From NCBI GenBank assembly GCA_013399875.1, contig VXAZ01000561.1:253367-317366 (forward strand): 64,000 nucleotides of DNA, read 5' to 3'. Within the stretch, counting starts at the first letter, position 1, and the number at the start of each line of letters is the position of its first letter. A program made the position numbers and the translations under genes. The stretch comes from Gymnorhina tibicen. Its lineage: Eukaryota > Chordata > Aves > Passeriformes > Artamidae. Positions 60,701 through 64,000 of this stretch are shown here, in pieces. Below the pieces are notes generated by a model. That model did no database searches. It was not told the origin of the DNA and worked only from the letters and a program-made list of their open reading frames with translations.

Positions 60701-62543
60701 GGAGATGGCTCTGTGTCAAAGGGTTAAGAAAAACACTGGGTTTTCCTGTCAGCATGACTGGGAGCCTGATGGAGTGACAGGAATGGTGAACAGGGAGCAG
60801 AGGGACTGGAGGAAACCCCTCCTAGCTCACATCTGTGCCTGTGCACATCTGCATTCAGCGCTGCAGCTTGGGGTCTGTCAGCTTGCATGAACGACTGACC
60901 CAACACTTTCCATTTCGCTAAACTATGCTGACTCCGGGGGGCGGGGGGGGGTTGTGTAAAGAAAATAAGGAAATAAGCAAAAAGAAAAGTGAATTGCTTA
61001 TCATGTACGTAAATGGCCTTTACTCTGCTACAGCTTTCAGCCTTGTCTGGTGTAAACTAGAGAGAAAGAATTCCTGTCTCTGGAGCTGGTAGAAATGCCT
61101 GCTGAAACAATTCTCAAGAGAGAATTGAAAATGAGTCTCTGTACGGTGGTGCTGGTGTGATCTAACGTAGCAGTTCCAATGTTCTTCAACTTGCCTGTAC
61201 CAACTACTTCAAATGCATCGCCACTAACACTAAAAGCTGTAGTGGTGCTGGGTGCCTTCCACCACCAGACTGTCCTTCCAAGCTGTGCTTTTCCTAAGGG
61301 AGCAGCAGTGTCTCCTGGCTTTAATGAGGCCCTGGAATAAAAGCATCCTCATGCGTTTTCCTTCCTACTACTGCAGGGTACTCCAGGACCAATTGGGGTT
61401 TCGGGACCAGCAGGACCAAAAGGAGAAAGGGTGAGTTTGCTTCAGAACTGATGGATGCTCTGTAACTTCTCTAAAGATACAACAGCTCTGAGGGATAGAG
61501 GAGCTTTAGGCTTTTCCGGAGCTGGAATTGCCCTTTCCTTGTGCATACAAGACCCTCAGCTGGGCCTCTTTGGTATCTGAGTATCTCATCCTTGGGGGTT
61601 TTCAGGTGCTTTGAAATGCATCCTTTGCTTTTTCTTATATGGTGCTCTGCTGCCTGTTTGTACTGAATAGGAACGTTAACAGTTTCTACTCTTTTGTATC
61701 CATTTCAGGGCAGTAAAGGAGATCCTGGAGTTGTAGGACCAATGGGGCCAGCAGGGCTTCCTGTAAGTATGGGAATACCAGGGATTTATCTCCAGAGCCT
61801 GTTGCCTTGCTGTGGTTGACAGCTGCAGATGCTGCAGTATTACAGTGTTTGCAGTCACAGCTGGGTTAGGTGTAACTCAAGTTACAAGATTTTGTTCACT
61901 ATGGGAGTGACAGAAGAAGCTGAGTAGCTTCAGAGCAGACTCAGAGTGATGTGGAGGAGGCTGAAGGGAAACTGTTAATTCACCTTGGTCCTTGAACTAC
62001 CGAAAGAAGCTGTGCGGGACTCCCAGGATGTGTATCTTAGTCCAAAATGCGGCTTTTGAGCAGCTCCCTTTACCTTTCACAGCCTGGGTGCCTGCCTCCC
62101 ACCTCTTTGGGAGAGCCCTGTCTTGTCATTGCAAGGACAAAAGCTGCCTTCAGTGAGGTTAATTCACCTGGGATTGCTTTTTGCAAAATGGGGCCAGTTG
62201 GTGCTCTGGTCTGATGCAGTCATGGAGCTGCTTTGTTGTTTAATCCAAAAAGGAAGTTTGCTGCATTGTCATAACTAGTTTGTTTCTTAACTGAAGGCCC
62301 TTAGGGTAATAATAGTGGTGTTGCAACCTGGATGGCCTGATGGAGGTGAAGAGGAGGTTGTCTGCTGGAAAAGTTTTGTTTTTGACACAGGGCCGTTGGT
62401 ACAAATGGAAAAAATCCAAACTCCTGAGCACACATTCTTCTCTTTAGTGGGAACACAGTGAAACCTGCTTGTTTTAAAATACTTCTTTTTGTGTTGATGC
62501 ATTTCAGGGTTTACAAGGTCTACCTGGTGACAAGGGAGTCCGG
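12719..62543 (+). CDS. COL13A1: COL13A1, type XIII collagen alpha 1 chain (41 exons, both ends outside window)
   Basis: This is the spliced span of a membrane-anchored collagen; the coordinates are an envelope and the exons are listed separately. Family knowledge: the chain is a type II single-pass membrane protein forming homotrimers at cell-matrix adhesions and the neuromuscular junction, with collagen rods COL1-COL3 separated by NC2 and NC3. Seen here: 41 exons with AG/GT borders, almost all phase 0 at both ends, 1991 nt in total, joining to one open frame of Gly-X-Y repeats. NC signatures IKRRTFQ, NISEALQ and EIRTLALM separate type XIII from its relatives XXIII and XXV. Missing 5': the cytoplasmic tail, membrane span and furin-site region. 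Missing 3': the end of COL3, the Cys-containing NC4 and the stop. If every exon were used together, COL2 would be about 248 residues, longer than the roughly 180 I recall for human, so probably not all exons share one transcript. Confidence 0.95.
15373..15399 (+). CDS. COL13A1: COL13A1 window exon 2: 27 nt, degenerate Gly-X-Y (COL1)
   Basis: Reads GLTERPQLL between a T-rich acceptor (tattttgttccag) and donor gtaaat. The human exon at this place encodes GPTGRPGLP, so five of nine residues match (G, T, R, P, L) and the length is exactly 27 nt. However, the second and third triplet glycines are Glu and Gln. Either the bird carries a six-residue imperfection in COL1, or the exon is decaying and is skipped, which would not shift the frame. 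The following 2524-nt intron contains only chance open frames. Confidence 0.6.
17924..17959 (+). CDS. COL13A1: COL13A1 window exon 3: 36 nt (COL1)
   Basis: Encodes [12 protein letters not shown], against GDKGAIGMPGRV in human as I recall. Acceptor ccttaattgccag, donor gtaagt. The 618-nt intron after it ends in a long CT-rich tract (18505-18535) upstream of the next exon. Confidence 0.95.
18505..18535. repeat. CT-rich pyrimidine tract before exon 4
   Basis: About 30 nt of nearly pure (TC)n, ending some 40 nt upstream of the 27-nt exon at 18578. It may be a simple repeat, and it could also act as a binding tract for pyrimidine-tract splicing regulators. Confidence 0.7.
18578..18604 (+). CDS. 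COL13A1: COL13A1 window exon 4: 27 nt (COL1)
   Basis: Encodes GLKGQSGEK with intact glycines. Acceptor actgacccag follows a purine-containing stretch, so the nearest good pyrimidine tract is distant; donor gtgagt is strong. I do not recall this peptide in the main human isoform, so it may be an alternative cassette. The 1750-nt intron after it shows nothing further. Confidence 0.8.
20355..20405 (+). CDS. COL13A1: COL13A1 window exon 5: 51 nt (COL1)
   Basis: Encodes [17 protein letters not shown]. Human has [17 protein letters not shown], including the same MSI/LSI break in the triplet register, so this short COL1 imperfection is conserved. Acceptor ttgtctctctgcag, donor gtaagt. The 3777-nt intron after it holds no supported feature. 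Confidence 0.96.
24183..24218 (+). CDS. COL13A1: COL13A1 window exon 6: 36 nt (COL1)
   Basis: Encodes [12 protein letters not shown], identical to human as I recall it. Donor gtaagt. In the 1455-nt intron after it there are T and A homopolymer runs at about 24371-24460 and nothing else recognisable. Confidence 0.96.
25674..25700 (+). CDS. COL13A1: COL13A1 window exon 7: 27 nt (COL1)
   Basis: Encodes GPIGLDGKP, identical to human as I recall. Acceptor cctcttttatttcag, donor gtaagc. A long open frame runs through this exon from intron to intron, but it is a chance read-through. The following 1037-nt intron is featureless. Confidence 0.96.
26738..26764 (+). CDS. COL13A1: COL13A1 window exon 8: 27 nt (COL1)
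   Basis: Encodes GHPGQKGEM, human GHPGPKGDM. Acceptor ccttttttttgcag; donor gtaaaa departs from consensus at +5. The next 1017-nt intron contains the only undetermined base of the window, at 27183. Confidence 0.95.
27183..27183. other. Undetermined base (N)
   Basis: A single N within an intron, in the context gttcccccNcata. It is an assembly or base-calling ambiguity with no effect on any exon. Confidence 0.95.
27782..27808 (+). CDS. COL13A1: COL13A1 window exon 9: 27 nt (COL1)
   Basis: Encodes GAAGPRGQP, corresponding to human GLTGPPGQP. Acceptor tgtttctttaaag, donor gtaagt. The intron to the next exon is only 106 nt, the shortest in the window. Confidence 0.93.
27915..27941 (+). CDS. COL13A1: COL13A1 window exon 10: 27 nt (end of COL1)
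   Basis: Encodes GPPGQKGEK, human GPQGQKGEK. Acceptor acttttcttttatag, donor gtaatt. It ends the first collagenous domain; the sequence that follows leaves the Gly-X-Y pattern. A 286-nt intron follows. Confidence 0.95.
28228..28254 (+). CDS. COL13A1: COL13A1 window exon 11: 27 nt (start of NC2)
   Basis: Encodes GQCAEYPHR, human GQCGEYPHR as I recall. It carries the only cysteine codon in all 41 exons. The Gly at position 4 of the human peptide is Ala here, so the bird leaves the triplet pattern one step earlier. Donor gtaagt. The 2028-nt intron after it is without features. Confidence 0.95.
30283..30339 (+). CDS. COL13A1: COL13A1 window exon 12: 57 nt (NC2)
   Basis: Encodes [19 protein letters not shown], aligning without gaps to human ECLSSMPAALRSSQIIALK. 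The human cysteine at position 2 is tyrosine here. The C-terminal half is amphipathic and could form a helix with the next exon. Acceptor actgttccccag; donor gtttgt is weak, which fits the known alternative use of NC2 exons. The next intron (1697 nt) has a (GAT)5 run at 31600-31614. Confidence 0.94.
31600..31614. repeat. (GAT)5 microsatellite
   Basis: Five perfect GAT units in the intron between the two NC2 exons. It is a minor simple repeat. Confidence 0.8.
32037..32102 (+). CDS. COL13A1: COL13A1 window exon 13: 66 nt (NC2, KRR-containing)
   Basis: Encodes 22 non-collagenous residues beginning [10 protein letters not shown] and ending IKRRTFQ. They appear identical to human as I recall, making this one of the two diagnostic peptides of type XIII collagen. 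It combines a hydrophobic N-terminal half, a triple proline and a basic KRR cluster. Acceptor tttgatcttcttcag, donor gtagac (non-consensus). The 3546-nt intron after it has a 13-bp triplication at 33581-33618 and otherwise nothing. Confidence 0.97.
33581..33618. repeat. 13-bp tandem repeat, three copies
   Basis: The unit CCACTTACTGTAT occurs twice perfectly (33581-33593, 33594-33606) and once with two changes. It is an intronic minisatellite seed. Confidence 0.85.
35649..35765 (+). CDS. COL13A1: COL13A1 window exon 14: 117 nt (start of COL2)
   Basis: Thirty-nine residues, thirteen perfect triplets, starting GEQGQAGIQ and running through three GPP repeats to GRPGPIGPP. Human begins GEQSQASIQ, where the bird has glycine at two positions, so the triplet register is cleaner here. 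Acceptor gttttacaaactgcag, donor gtaagt. The 457-nt intron after it is featureless. Confidence 0.96.
36223..36264 (+). CDS. COL13A1: COL13A1 window exon 15: 42 nt, breaks the triplet register (COL2)
   Basis: Encodes [14 protein letters not shown], fourteen residues, so the junction with the next exon is Gly-Lys-Gly, one residue short of a triplet. Acceptor ctctcttgcaacag, donor gtgggt. No better donor nearby would restore 45 nt. The main human isoform passes straight from the GPP end of the previous exon to GLPGPPGPK, so this is probably an optional cassette. The 858-nt intron after it is featureless. Confidence 0.82.
37123..37149 (+). CDS. COL13A1: COL13A1 window exon 16: 27 nt (COL2)
   Basis: Encodes GLPGPPGPK, identical to human as I recall. 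Acceptor ttgattttatccatag, donor gtgaga. The 734-nt intron after it is featureless. Confidence 0.95.
37884..37919 (+). CDS. COL13A1: COL13A1 window exon 17: 36 nt (COL2)
   Basis: Encodes [12 protein letters not shown], human GDPGIQGYHGRK. Acceptor tttttgcctttttcag, donor gtaaga. The 1275-nt intron after it has a small GC-rich patch at about 38717-38766 and no other feature. Confidence 0.95.
39195..39257 (+). CDS. COL13A1: COL13A1 window exon 18: 63 nt (COL2)
   Basis: Seven perfect triplets, from GEVGESGLP to GASGPK. Acceptor tttcttctcttcctcag, donor gtaacc. I recall no matching segment in the main human isoform; it may be an avian or alternatively spliced exon. A 597-nt intron follows without features. 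Confidence 0.9.
39855..39881 (+). CDS. COL13A1: COL13A1 window exon 19: 27 nt (COL2)
   Basis: Encodes GEKGDAGIK, including a KGD tripeptide. Acceptor cctttgctgggcag has a good tract further upstream; donor gtaggc. I know no obvious counterpart in the main human isoform. The 3610-nt intron that follows, one of the longest, shows nothing I recognise. Confidence 0.87.
43492..43536 (+). CDS. COL13A1: COL13A1 window exon 20: 45 nt (COL2)
   Basis: Encodes [15 protein letters not shown], human [16 protein letters not shown] long CT-rich acceptor tract (about 43442-43491) precedes it, and the donor gtacct is weak. The 1720-nt intron after it is featureless. Confidence 0.96.
45257..45289 (+). CDS. 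COL13A1: COL13A1 window exon 21: 33 nt with COL2 interruption
   Basis: Encodes [11 protein letters not shown], human GAPGIAVAGMK. The two-residue break in the Gly-X-Y register is conserved, which makes it a structural imperfection of COL2 rather than an error. Acceptor tttcctctctctgccag, donor gtcagt. A 584-nt intron follows without features. Confidence 0.95.
45874..45900 (+). CDS. COL13A1: COL13A1 window exon 22: 27 nt (COL2)
   Basis: Encodes GEPGTPGDK, human GEPGIPGTK. Acceptor tgtttctttctcaccag; donor gtactc is weak. A 631-nt intron without features follows. Confidence 0.94.
46532..46594 (+). CDS. COL13A1: COL13A1 window exon 23: 63 nt (COL2)
   Basis: Seven perfect triplets, from GDPGIPGRM to GKRGQR, with a basic C-terminal cluster. 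Acceptor ttcttccccacgaag (AAG instead of the usual CAG), donor gtagga: both are weaker than their neighbours. I recall no counterpart in the main human isoform. The 1845-nt intron after it is featureless. Confidence 0.88.
48440..48493 (+). CDS. COL13A1: COL13A1 window exon 24: 54 nt (COL2)
   Basis: Encodes [18 protein letters not shown], human GEKGAEGSPGLPGLLGQK. Donor gtttgt is weak and is followed by a T run at 48508-48530. The 1043-nt intron is otherwise featureless. Confidence 0.95.
49537..49623 (+). CDS. COL13A1: COL13A1 window exon 25: 87 nt with COL2 interruption
   Basis: Twenty-nine residues starting [18 protein letters not shown] and ending GPPGPK. The stretch IAENALV interrupts the triplets where human has DAGNSIGGG, at the same length, so the interruption is conserved in place but not in sequence. 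Donor gtgagt. A 464-nt intron without features follows. Confidence 0.95.
50088..50141 (+). CDS. COL13A1: COL13A1 window exon 26: 54 nt (COL2)
   Basis: Encodes [18 protein letters not shown], human GEAGVDGQVGPPGQPGDK. Acceptor ctttctcttgccgtcag, donor gtatgg. The next intron is 205 nt. Confidence 0.94.
50347..50391 (+). CDS. COL13A1: COL13A1 window exon 27: 45 nt (COL2)
   Basis: Encodes [15 protein letters not shown], human GERGAAGEQGPDGPK. Acceptor gatcttgctgtttcag, donor gtaggt. A 566-nt intron without features follows. Confidence 0.95.
50958..51026 (+). CDS. COL13A1: COL13A1 window exon 28: 69 nt (end of COL2, start of NC3)
   Basis: Begins with two triplets (GPKGEP) and continues [17 protein letters not shown], against human GKGEMVDYNGNINEALQ. 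This is the start of NC3, an acidic segment leading into a predicted coiled-coil nucleation motif. It is diagnostic for type XIII. Acceptor atattttgcag, donor gtgagc. A 585-nt intron follows; its last 150 nt are very T-rich. Confidence 0.97.
51612..51635 (+). CDS. COL13A1: COL13A1 window exon 29: 24 nt (NC3 coiled-coil end)
   Basis: Encodes EIRTLALM, identical to human as I recall. With the preceding ISEALQ it gives a heptad-like spacing of hydrophobic residues, consistent with the NC3 coiled coil thought to help trimerise COL3. Acceptor cactttttttttctag, donor gtgagt. The 422-nt intron after it is featureless. Confidence 0.96.
52058..52111 (+). CDS. COL13A1: COL13A1 window exon 30: 54 nt (start of COL3)
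   Basis: Encodes [18 protein letters not shown], six triplets that reopen the helix after NC3. Human is three residues longer. Acceptor tttttttctttatctag, donor gtactg. The 608-nt intron that follows contains a local duplication at 52521-52603. Confidence 0.96.
52521..52603. repeat. Imperfect tandem duplication of about 41 bp
   Basis: Two adjacent copies share GATTACAGAAAAAA followed by a 'ttt-catgctttttt' stretch (52521-52561 and 52562-52603). Intronic and non-coding, with several substitutions between the copies. Confidence 0.75.
52720..52764 (+). CDS. COL13A1: COL13A1 window exon 31: 45 nt (COL3)
   Basis: Encodes [15 protein letters not shown], identical to human as I recall. Acceptor cgattctgtgtttcag, donor gtaagg. 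A 289-nt intron follows. Confidence 0.97.
53054..53206 (+). CDS. COL13A1: COL13A1 window exon 32: 153 nt (COL3), longest exon seen
   Basis: Seventeen perfect triplets, from [12 protein letters not shown] to GEPGQAGSP, with a charged centre GEKGDKGEP containing KGD. The length equals the human segment I recall (51 residues, GPRGKPGDM to GQAGSP). Donor gtgagt. The 817-nt intron after it is featureless. Confidence 0.97.
54024..54122 (+). CDS. COL13A1: COL13A1 window exon 33: 99 nt (COL3)
   Basis: Eleven perfect triplets, from [12 protein letters not shown] to GLPGLT. Acceptor ttgatctatag, donor gtaaga. I do not recall this segment in the main human isoform, where GQAGSP runs directly into GEKGEAGEK; it is likely optional. 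A 304-nt intron follows without features. Confidence 0.92.
54427..54480 (+). CDS. COL13A1: COL13A1 window exon 34: 54 nt (COL3)
   Basis: Encodes [18 protein letters not shown], human GEKGEAGEKGNPGAE. Donor gtaggt. The next intron (780 nt) contains the alternating purine-pyrimidine palindrome at 54791-54815 and a T run. Confidence 0.95.
54791..54815. repeat. Alternating purine-pyrimidine palindrome, then a T run
   Basis: Positions 54792-54811 (CATGTGTATATATACACATG) form a perfect 20-bp palindrome. All 25 bases of 54791-54815 alternate purine and pyrimidine, and a T tract follows to about 54829. It is intronic. Confidence 0.9.
55261..55302 (+). CDS. COL13A1: COL13A1 window exon 35: 42 nt with COL3 interruption
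   Basis: Encodes [14 protein letters not shown], human VPGLPGPEGPPGPP. The two leading residues join the previous GES, giving a two-residue break (GESIS-G) that corresponds to human GAEVP-G. Acceptor ttgcattgctttctag, donor gtaagt. The 502-nt intron after it is featureless. Confidence 0.95.
55805..55831 (+). CDS. COL13A1: COL13A1 window exon 36: 27 nt (COL3)
   Basis: Encodes GLQGVPGPK, identical to human as I recall. Donor gtaagg. The 935-nt intron after it is AT-rich and shows nothing else. Confidence 0.96.
56767..56847 (+). CDS. COL13A1: COL13A1 window exon 37: 81 nt (COL3)
   Basis: Nine perfect triplets from [12 protein letters not shown] to GDRGPLGLP, with 24 of 27 residues as I recall for human. 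Contains KGD. Acceptor tccatcctttccttttag-like (tcctttag), donor gtaagt. The 2362-nt intron after it contains the 22-bp palindrome at 58000-58021. Confidence 0.96.
58000..58021. repeat. Perfect 22-bp palindrome
   Basis: GAATGTGCTAGC followed by TAGCACATTC is its own reverse complement over 22 bases, with no spacer. The flanks (taggg / tccta) pair partly, so the imperfect stem is slightly longer. It is intronic. Confidence 0.92.
59210..59245 (+). CDS. COL13A1: COL13A1 window exon 38: 36 nt (COL3)
   Basis: Encodes [12 protein letters not shown], identical to human as I recall. A pyrimidine-rich tract of over 80 nt precedes it; acceptor tctgttcag, donor gtgagt. The 2131-nt intron that follows holds the CR1 insertion. 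Confidence 0.97.
59566..59857 (+). mobile_element. CR1 LINE 3' end, 5'-truncated, sense orientation
   Basis: The string of motifs is typical of avian CR1: 'ggaatggcttcaaa', 'agatagga tattagg', 'tttttactgtgaggcactgg', 'ggaagtgttcaaggccaggt', 'agcaacctggtctagtgg', 'ggtgtccctgcccatggcag', and the terminal ATTCTATGATTCT. Only the last 290 or so bases are present, so the copy is inactive. It is relatively well preserved compared with the copy near 6.2 kb. The 5' boundary is approximate. Confidence 0.92.
60936..60952. repeat. G-rich run
   Basis: A short run of G residues with a single C (ggggggcgggggggggt), in the same intron as the CR1 copy. It could form a G-quadruplex on the + strand or be assembly-sensitive. 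Confidence 0.7.
61377..61430 (+). CDS. COL13A1: COL13A1 window exon 39: 54 nt (COL3)
   Basis: Encodes [18 protein letters not shown], human [18 protein letters not shown]. Acceptor cttcctactactgcag, donor gtgagt. A 278-nt intron follows. Confidence 0.97.
61709..61762 (+). CDS. COL13A1: COL13A1 window exon 40: 54 nt (COL3)
   Basis: Encodes [18 protein letters not shown], human GSKGDPGMTGPTGAAGLP. Acceptor ttttgtatccatttcag, donor gtaagt. A 745-nt intron without features follows. Confidence 0.96.
62508..62543 (+). CDS. COL13A1: COL13A1 window exon 41: 36 nt (COL3), last exon seen
   Basis: Encodes [12 protein letters not shown], human GLHGPPGDKGNR. Acceptor tgttgatgcatttcag, donor gtaagt. By family comparison the next exon should begin GERGKKG and be followed by the Cys-containing NC4 and the stop; none of these is in the window. 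Confidence 0.96.
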
Positions 62544-64000
62544 GTAAGTTACCAGGCAAACTCCTTGTATTTAATTGCTAACACTTGTACACAGTGACAG
62601 CCCAGTTAACTCCTGAGCACCTGTAGCAGAGCTAGCATGTGTTTGTCTGCCAGACATGCATCCACGTAACTTTACACACCTGTATTTTAGGTGATACCCC
62701 ACAGCTCATTCCATCACCTGGGACATTGTGCTACATGTCTCTGAAGGCTGTAGGAGGGATTTTATAACGTGTTCATTGTCATGACACCTCTGTTCTCACT
62801 GAAGCACAGGACTTGAGTTAGGCCAACATGGTGTGCTTTAGGAAATTCTGATTATCTACTTACAGATATGTGTAGGCATTCCTGAGAGAATTAGCTAAGG
62901 TGCAGCCAGCAAATCTTACTTCAGTACTCTTAAAAATTGTCCCTGAAGCATGAAAAAGAAGGTTGTCTTCTAGCAAACAATCCTGCAGAGAATTTGGAAG
63001 ATGAAAATTTGGAAAAGATAAATTGAATTTGCCTGCCTCGGAGAATCAGACATGAAGTCTCCTCAGGCACTGTCCTGAACGGAAGTGATGGTGAAGAGCT
63101 AGGTCAAACCTGGTAACGGGAACGGCTGCTTTCCCATCATACCTGTGTTACAGAAAGATAAACATTGCTAAGAAGTGCATGTTGAGAAGCTCCTTCTTTT
63201 TCACCAGGTTTTCTTGCCTACTGAGGCTTTCAACCTGAATCTTTTTGATAAAAACATTTAGGAGCTGTGGTTGAATATAATTTATATTCAGAAATATAAA
63301 TTACTTTTTGGATTCGAGTCTGTGATATTACAATTGTATGAATGCCAAGCAGTTCAGTAGAATACAAGTGTATGTAGTCACACACACACACCTTTTATTC
63401 ATAAGAACCTGGCATCACCTAAATTTATCTGGAAATGTAATTTTTTGTAGTGCATGTGCCCGTGTGATGATTTCATTATATGGATTTGCTTTTGATGCAT
63501 AGTGAGTGTTCTCTGTCCTCTATCTGCAATGGATTTCTGACCTTACTCTGCACAGAAAGGACAGTTTTGGACAGCACTAGCCAACTGGCATCTTAAACTA
63601 GGGGAGAAAGGTTCGAGTTTCATGCGAGTGCCAAAGTTCTCCCCTTTTTTGATCATTGCATTTCTGGCTTTGCTTCTTAACTTCCTCTTCACTTTTGTTT
63701 TGCTTATGTGTCTTCTAAAAAATGTAATTTTTAATTCCTAGACTTTTTCAGTTGGTTTTTGAACTGAGTATCTTAGTTAAAAGAAGGATCTTTCATTAGC
63801 TTTCATTAGGTGGGATTTCTCTGAGCTCTGGCATAAAAGCAAGTGAAAACAGGGAGAAATTGCAACTCCTTGCAGAGGATGAGTTGGAAAGCACGAGTGG
63901 GGAGTTTTGCTGGCCCCTTGAAGCGTGCATGCACTCTGCCTCACTGCGGCCCATGGCTTGCAATGGAAAAGTGTGAGAAACTCAGGAGTGTAAATGGGCA
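62544..64000. other. Start of the next COL13A1 intron, no exon found
   Basis: These 1457 nt follow the donor of exon 41 and contain no Gly-X-Y exon, stop-bearing terminal exon or polyadenylation context for the gene. A short (CA)n run lies at about 63380-63391. The gene continues beyond the window. Confidence 0.8.

Noticed and set aside
12719..62543. Assignment to COL23A1 or COL25A1, the related transmembrane collagens
   Set aside because: The NC2 and NC3 peptides ([22 protein letters not shown]) and the exon order fit type XIII specifically.
63599..63620. ctag followed by GGGGAGAAAGG, considered as the next COL3 exon (expected GERGKKG)
   Set aside because: The frame does not continue in Gly-X-Y triplets and no suitable donor follows.
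1..64000. CRISPR arrays, operons, tRNA or rRNA genes, or a novel multi-gene system
   Set aside because: No repeat-spacer pattern, no RNA gene signature, and no second coding locus. The window is one large vertebrate gene with introns.

Overview
The window is vertebrate genomic DNA, almost certainly from a bird. It holds the central and 3' part of one multi-exon gene on the + strand, COL13A1, encoding the type XIII transmembrane collagen alpha 1 chain. Two things point to a bird. A CR1 LINE with the typical avian 3' tail (ATTCTATGATTCT) lies at about 59566-59857. The introns are compact and non-coding. The species cannot be named from the sequence. Gene identity rests on three non-collagenous signatures that I recall from the human protein and did not search: the [10 protein letters not shown]...IKRRTFQ exon (32037-32102), the [11 protein letters not shown] exon (50958-51026) and the EIRTLALM exon (51612-51635). 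Long runs of in-phase Gly-X-Y exons lie in the expected order around them. || Layout. Positions 1-12718 hold no exon I can support: a CpG-rich start (about 1-545), an old CR1 copy (about 6180-6560) and a TCC repeat. The promoter and exon 1 (cytoplasmic tail, membrane span, proximal ectodomain) should lie upstream of the window. Positions 12719-62543 hold 41 recognised exons totalling 1991 nt. They start with an 8-nt microexon and otherwise begin and end on codon boundaries. Exons 1-10 (12719-27941) encode COL1; exons 11-13 (28228-32102) NC2; exons 14-28 (35649 to about 50981) COL2; the end of exon 28 plus exon 29 (to 51635) NC3 with its coiled-coil-like stretch; exons 30-41 (52058-62543) most of COL3. 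The last COL3 exons, NC4, stop codon and 3' UTR are beyond 64000. || How it works (family knowledge). Type XIII collagen is a type II membrane homotrimer at cell-matrix junctions, including the neuromuscular junction. NC segments nucleate and separate three triple-helical rods. Nearly every exon is a symmetric phase-0 cassette, so exons can be skipped without a frameshift, which fits the heavy alternative splicing known for this gene. || Most notable points: the 8-nt microexon; a 27-nt COL1 exon (15373-15399) whose second and third Gly are replaced by Glu and Gln; a 42-nt exon (36223-36264) that breaks the triplet register; several exons without a counterpart in the human chain as I remember it; loss of one NC2 cysteine; and two perfect intronic palindromes. 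I found no second gene, RNA gene, CRISPR array or novel multi-gene system.
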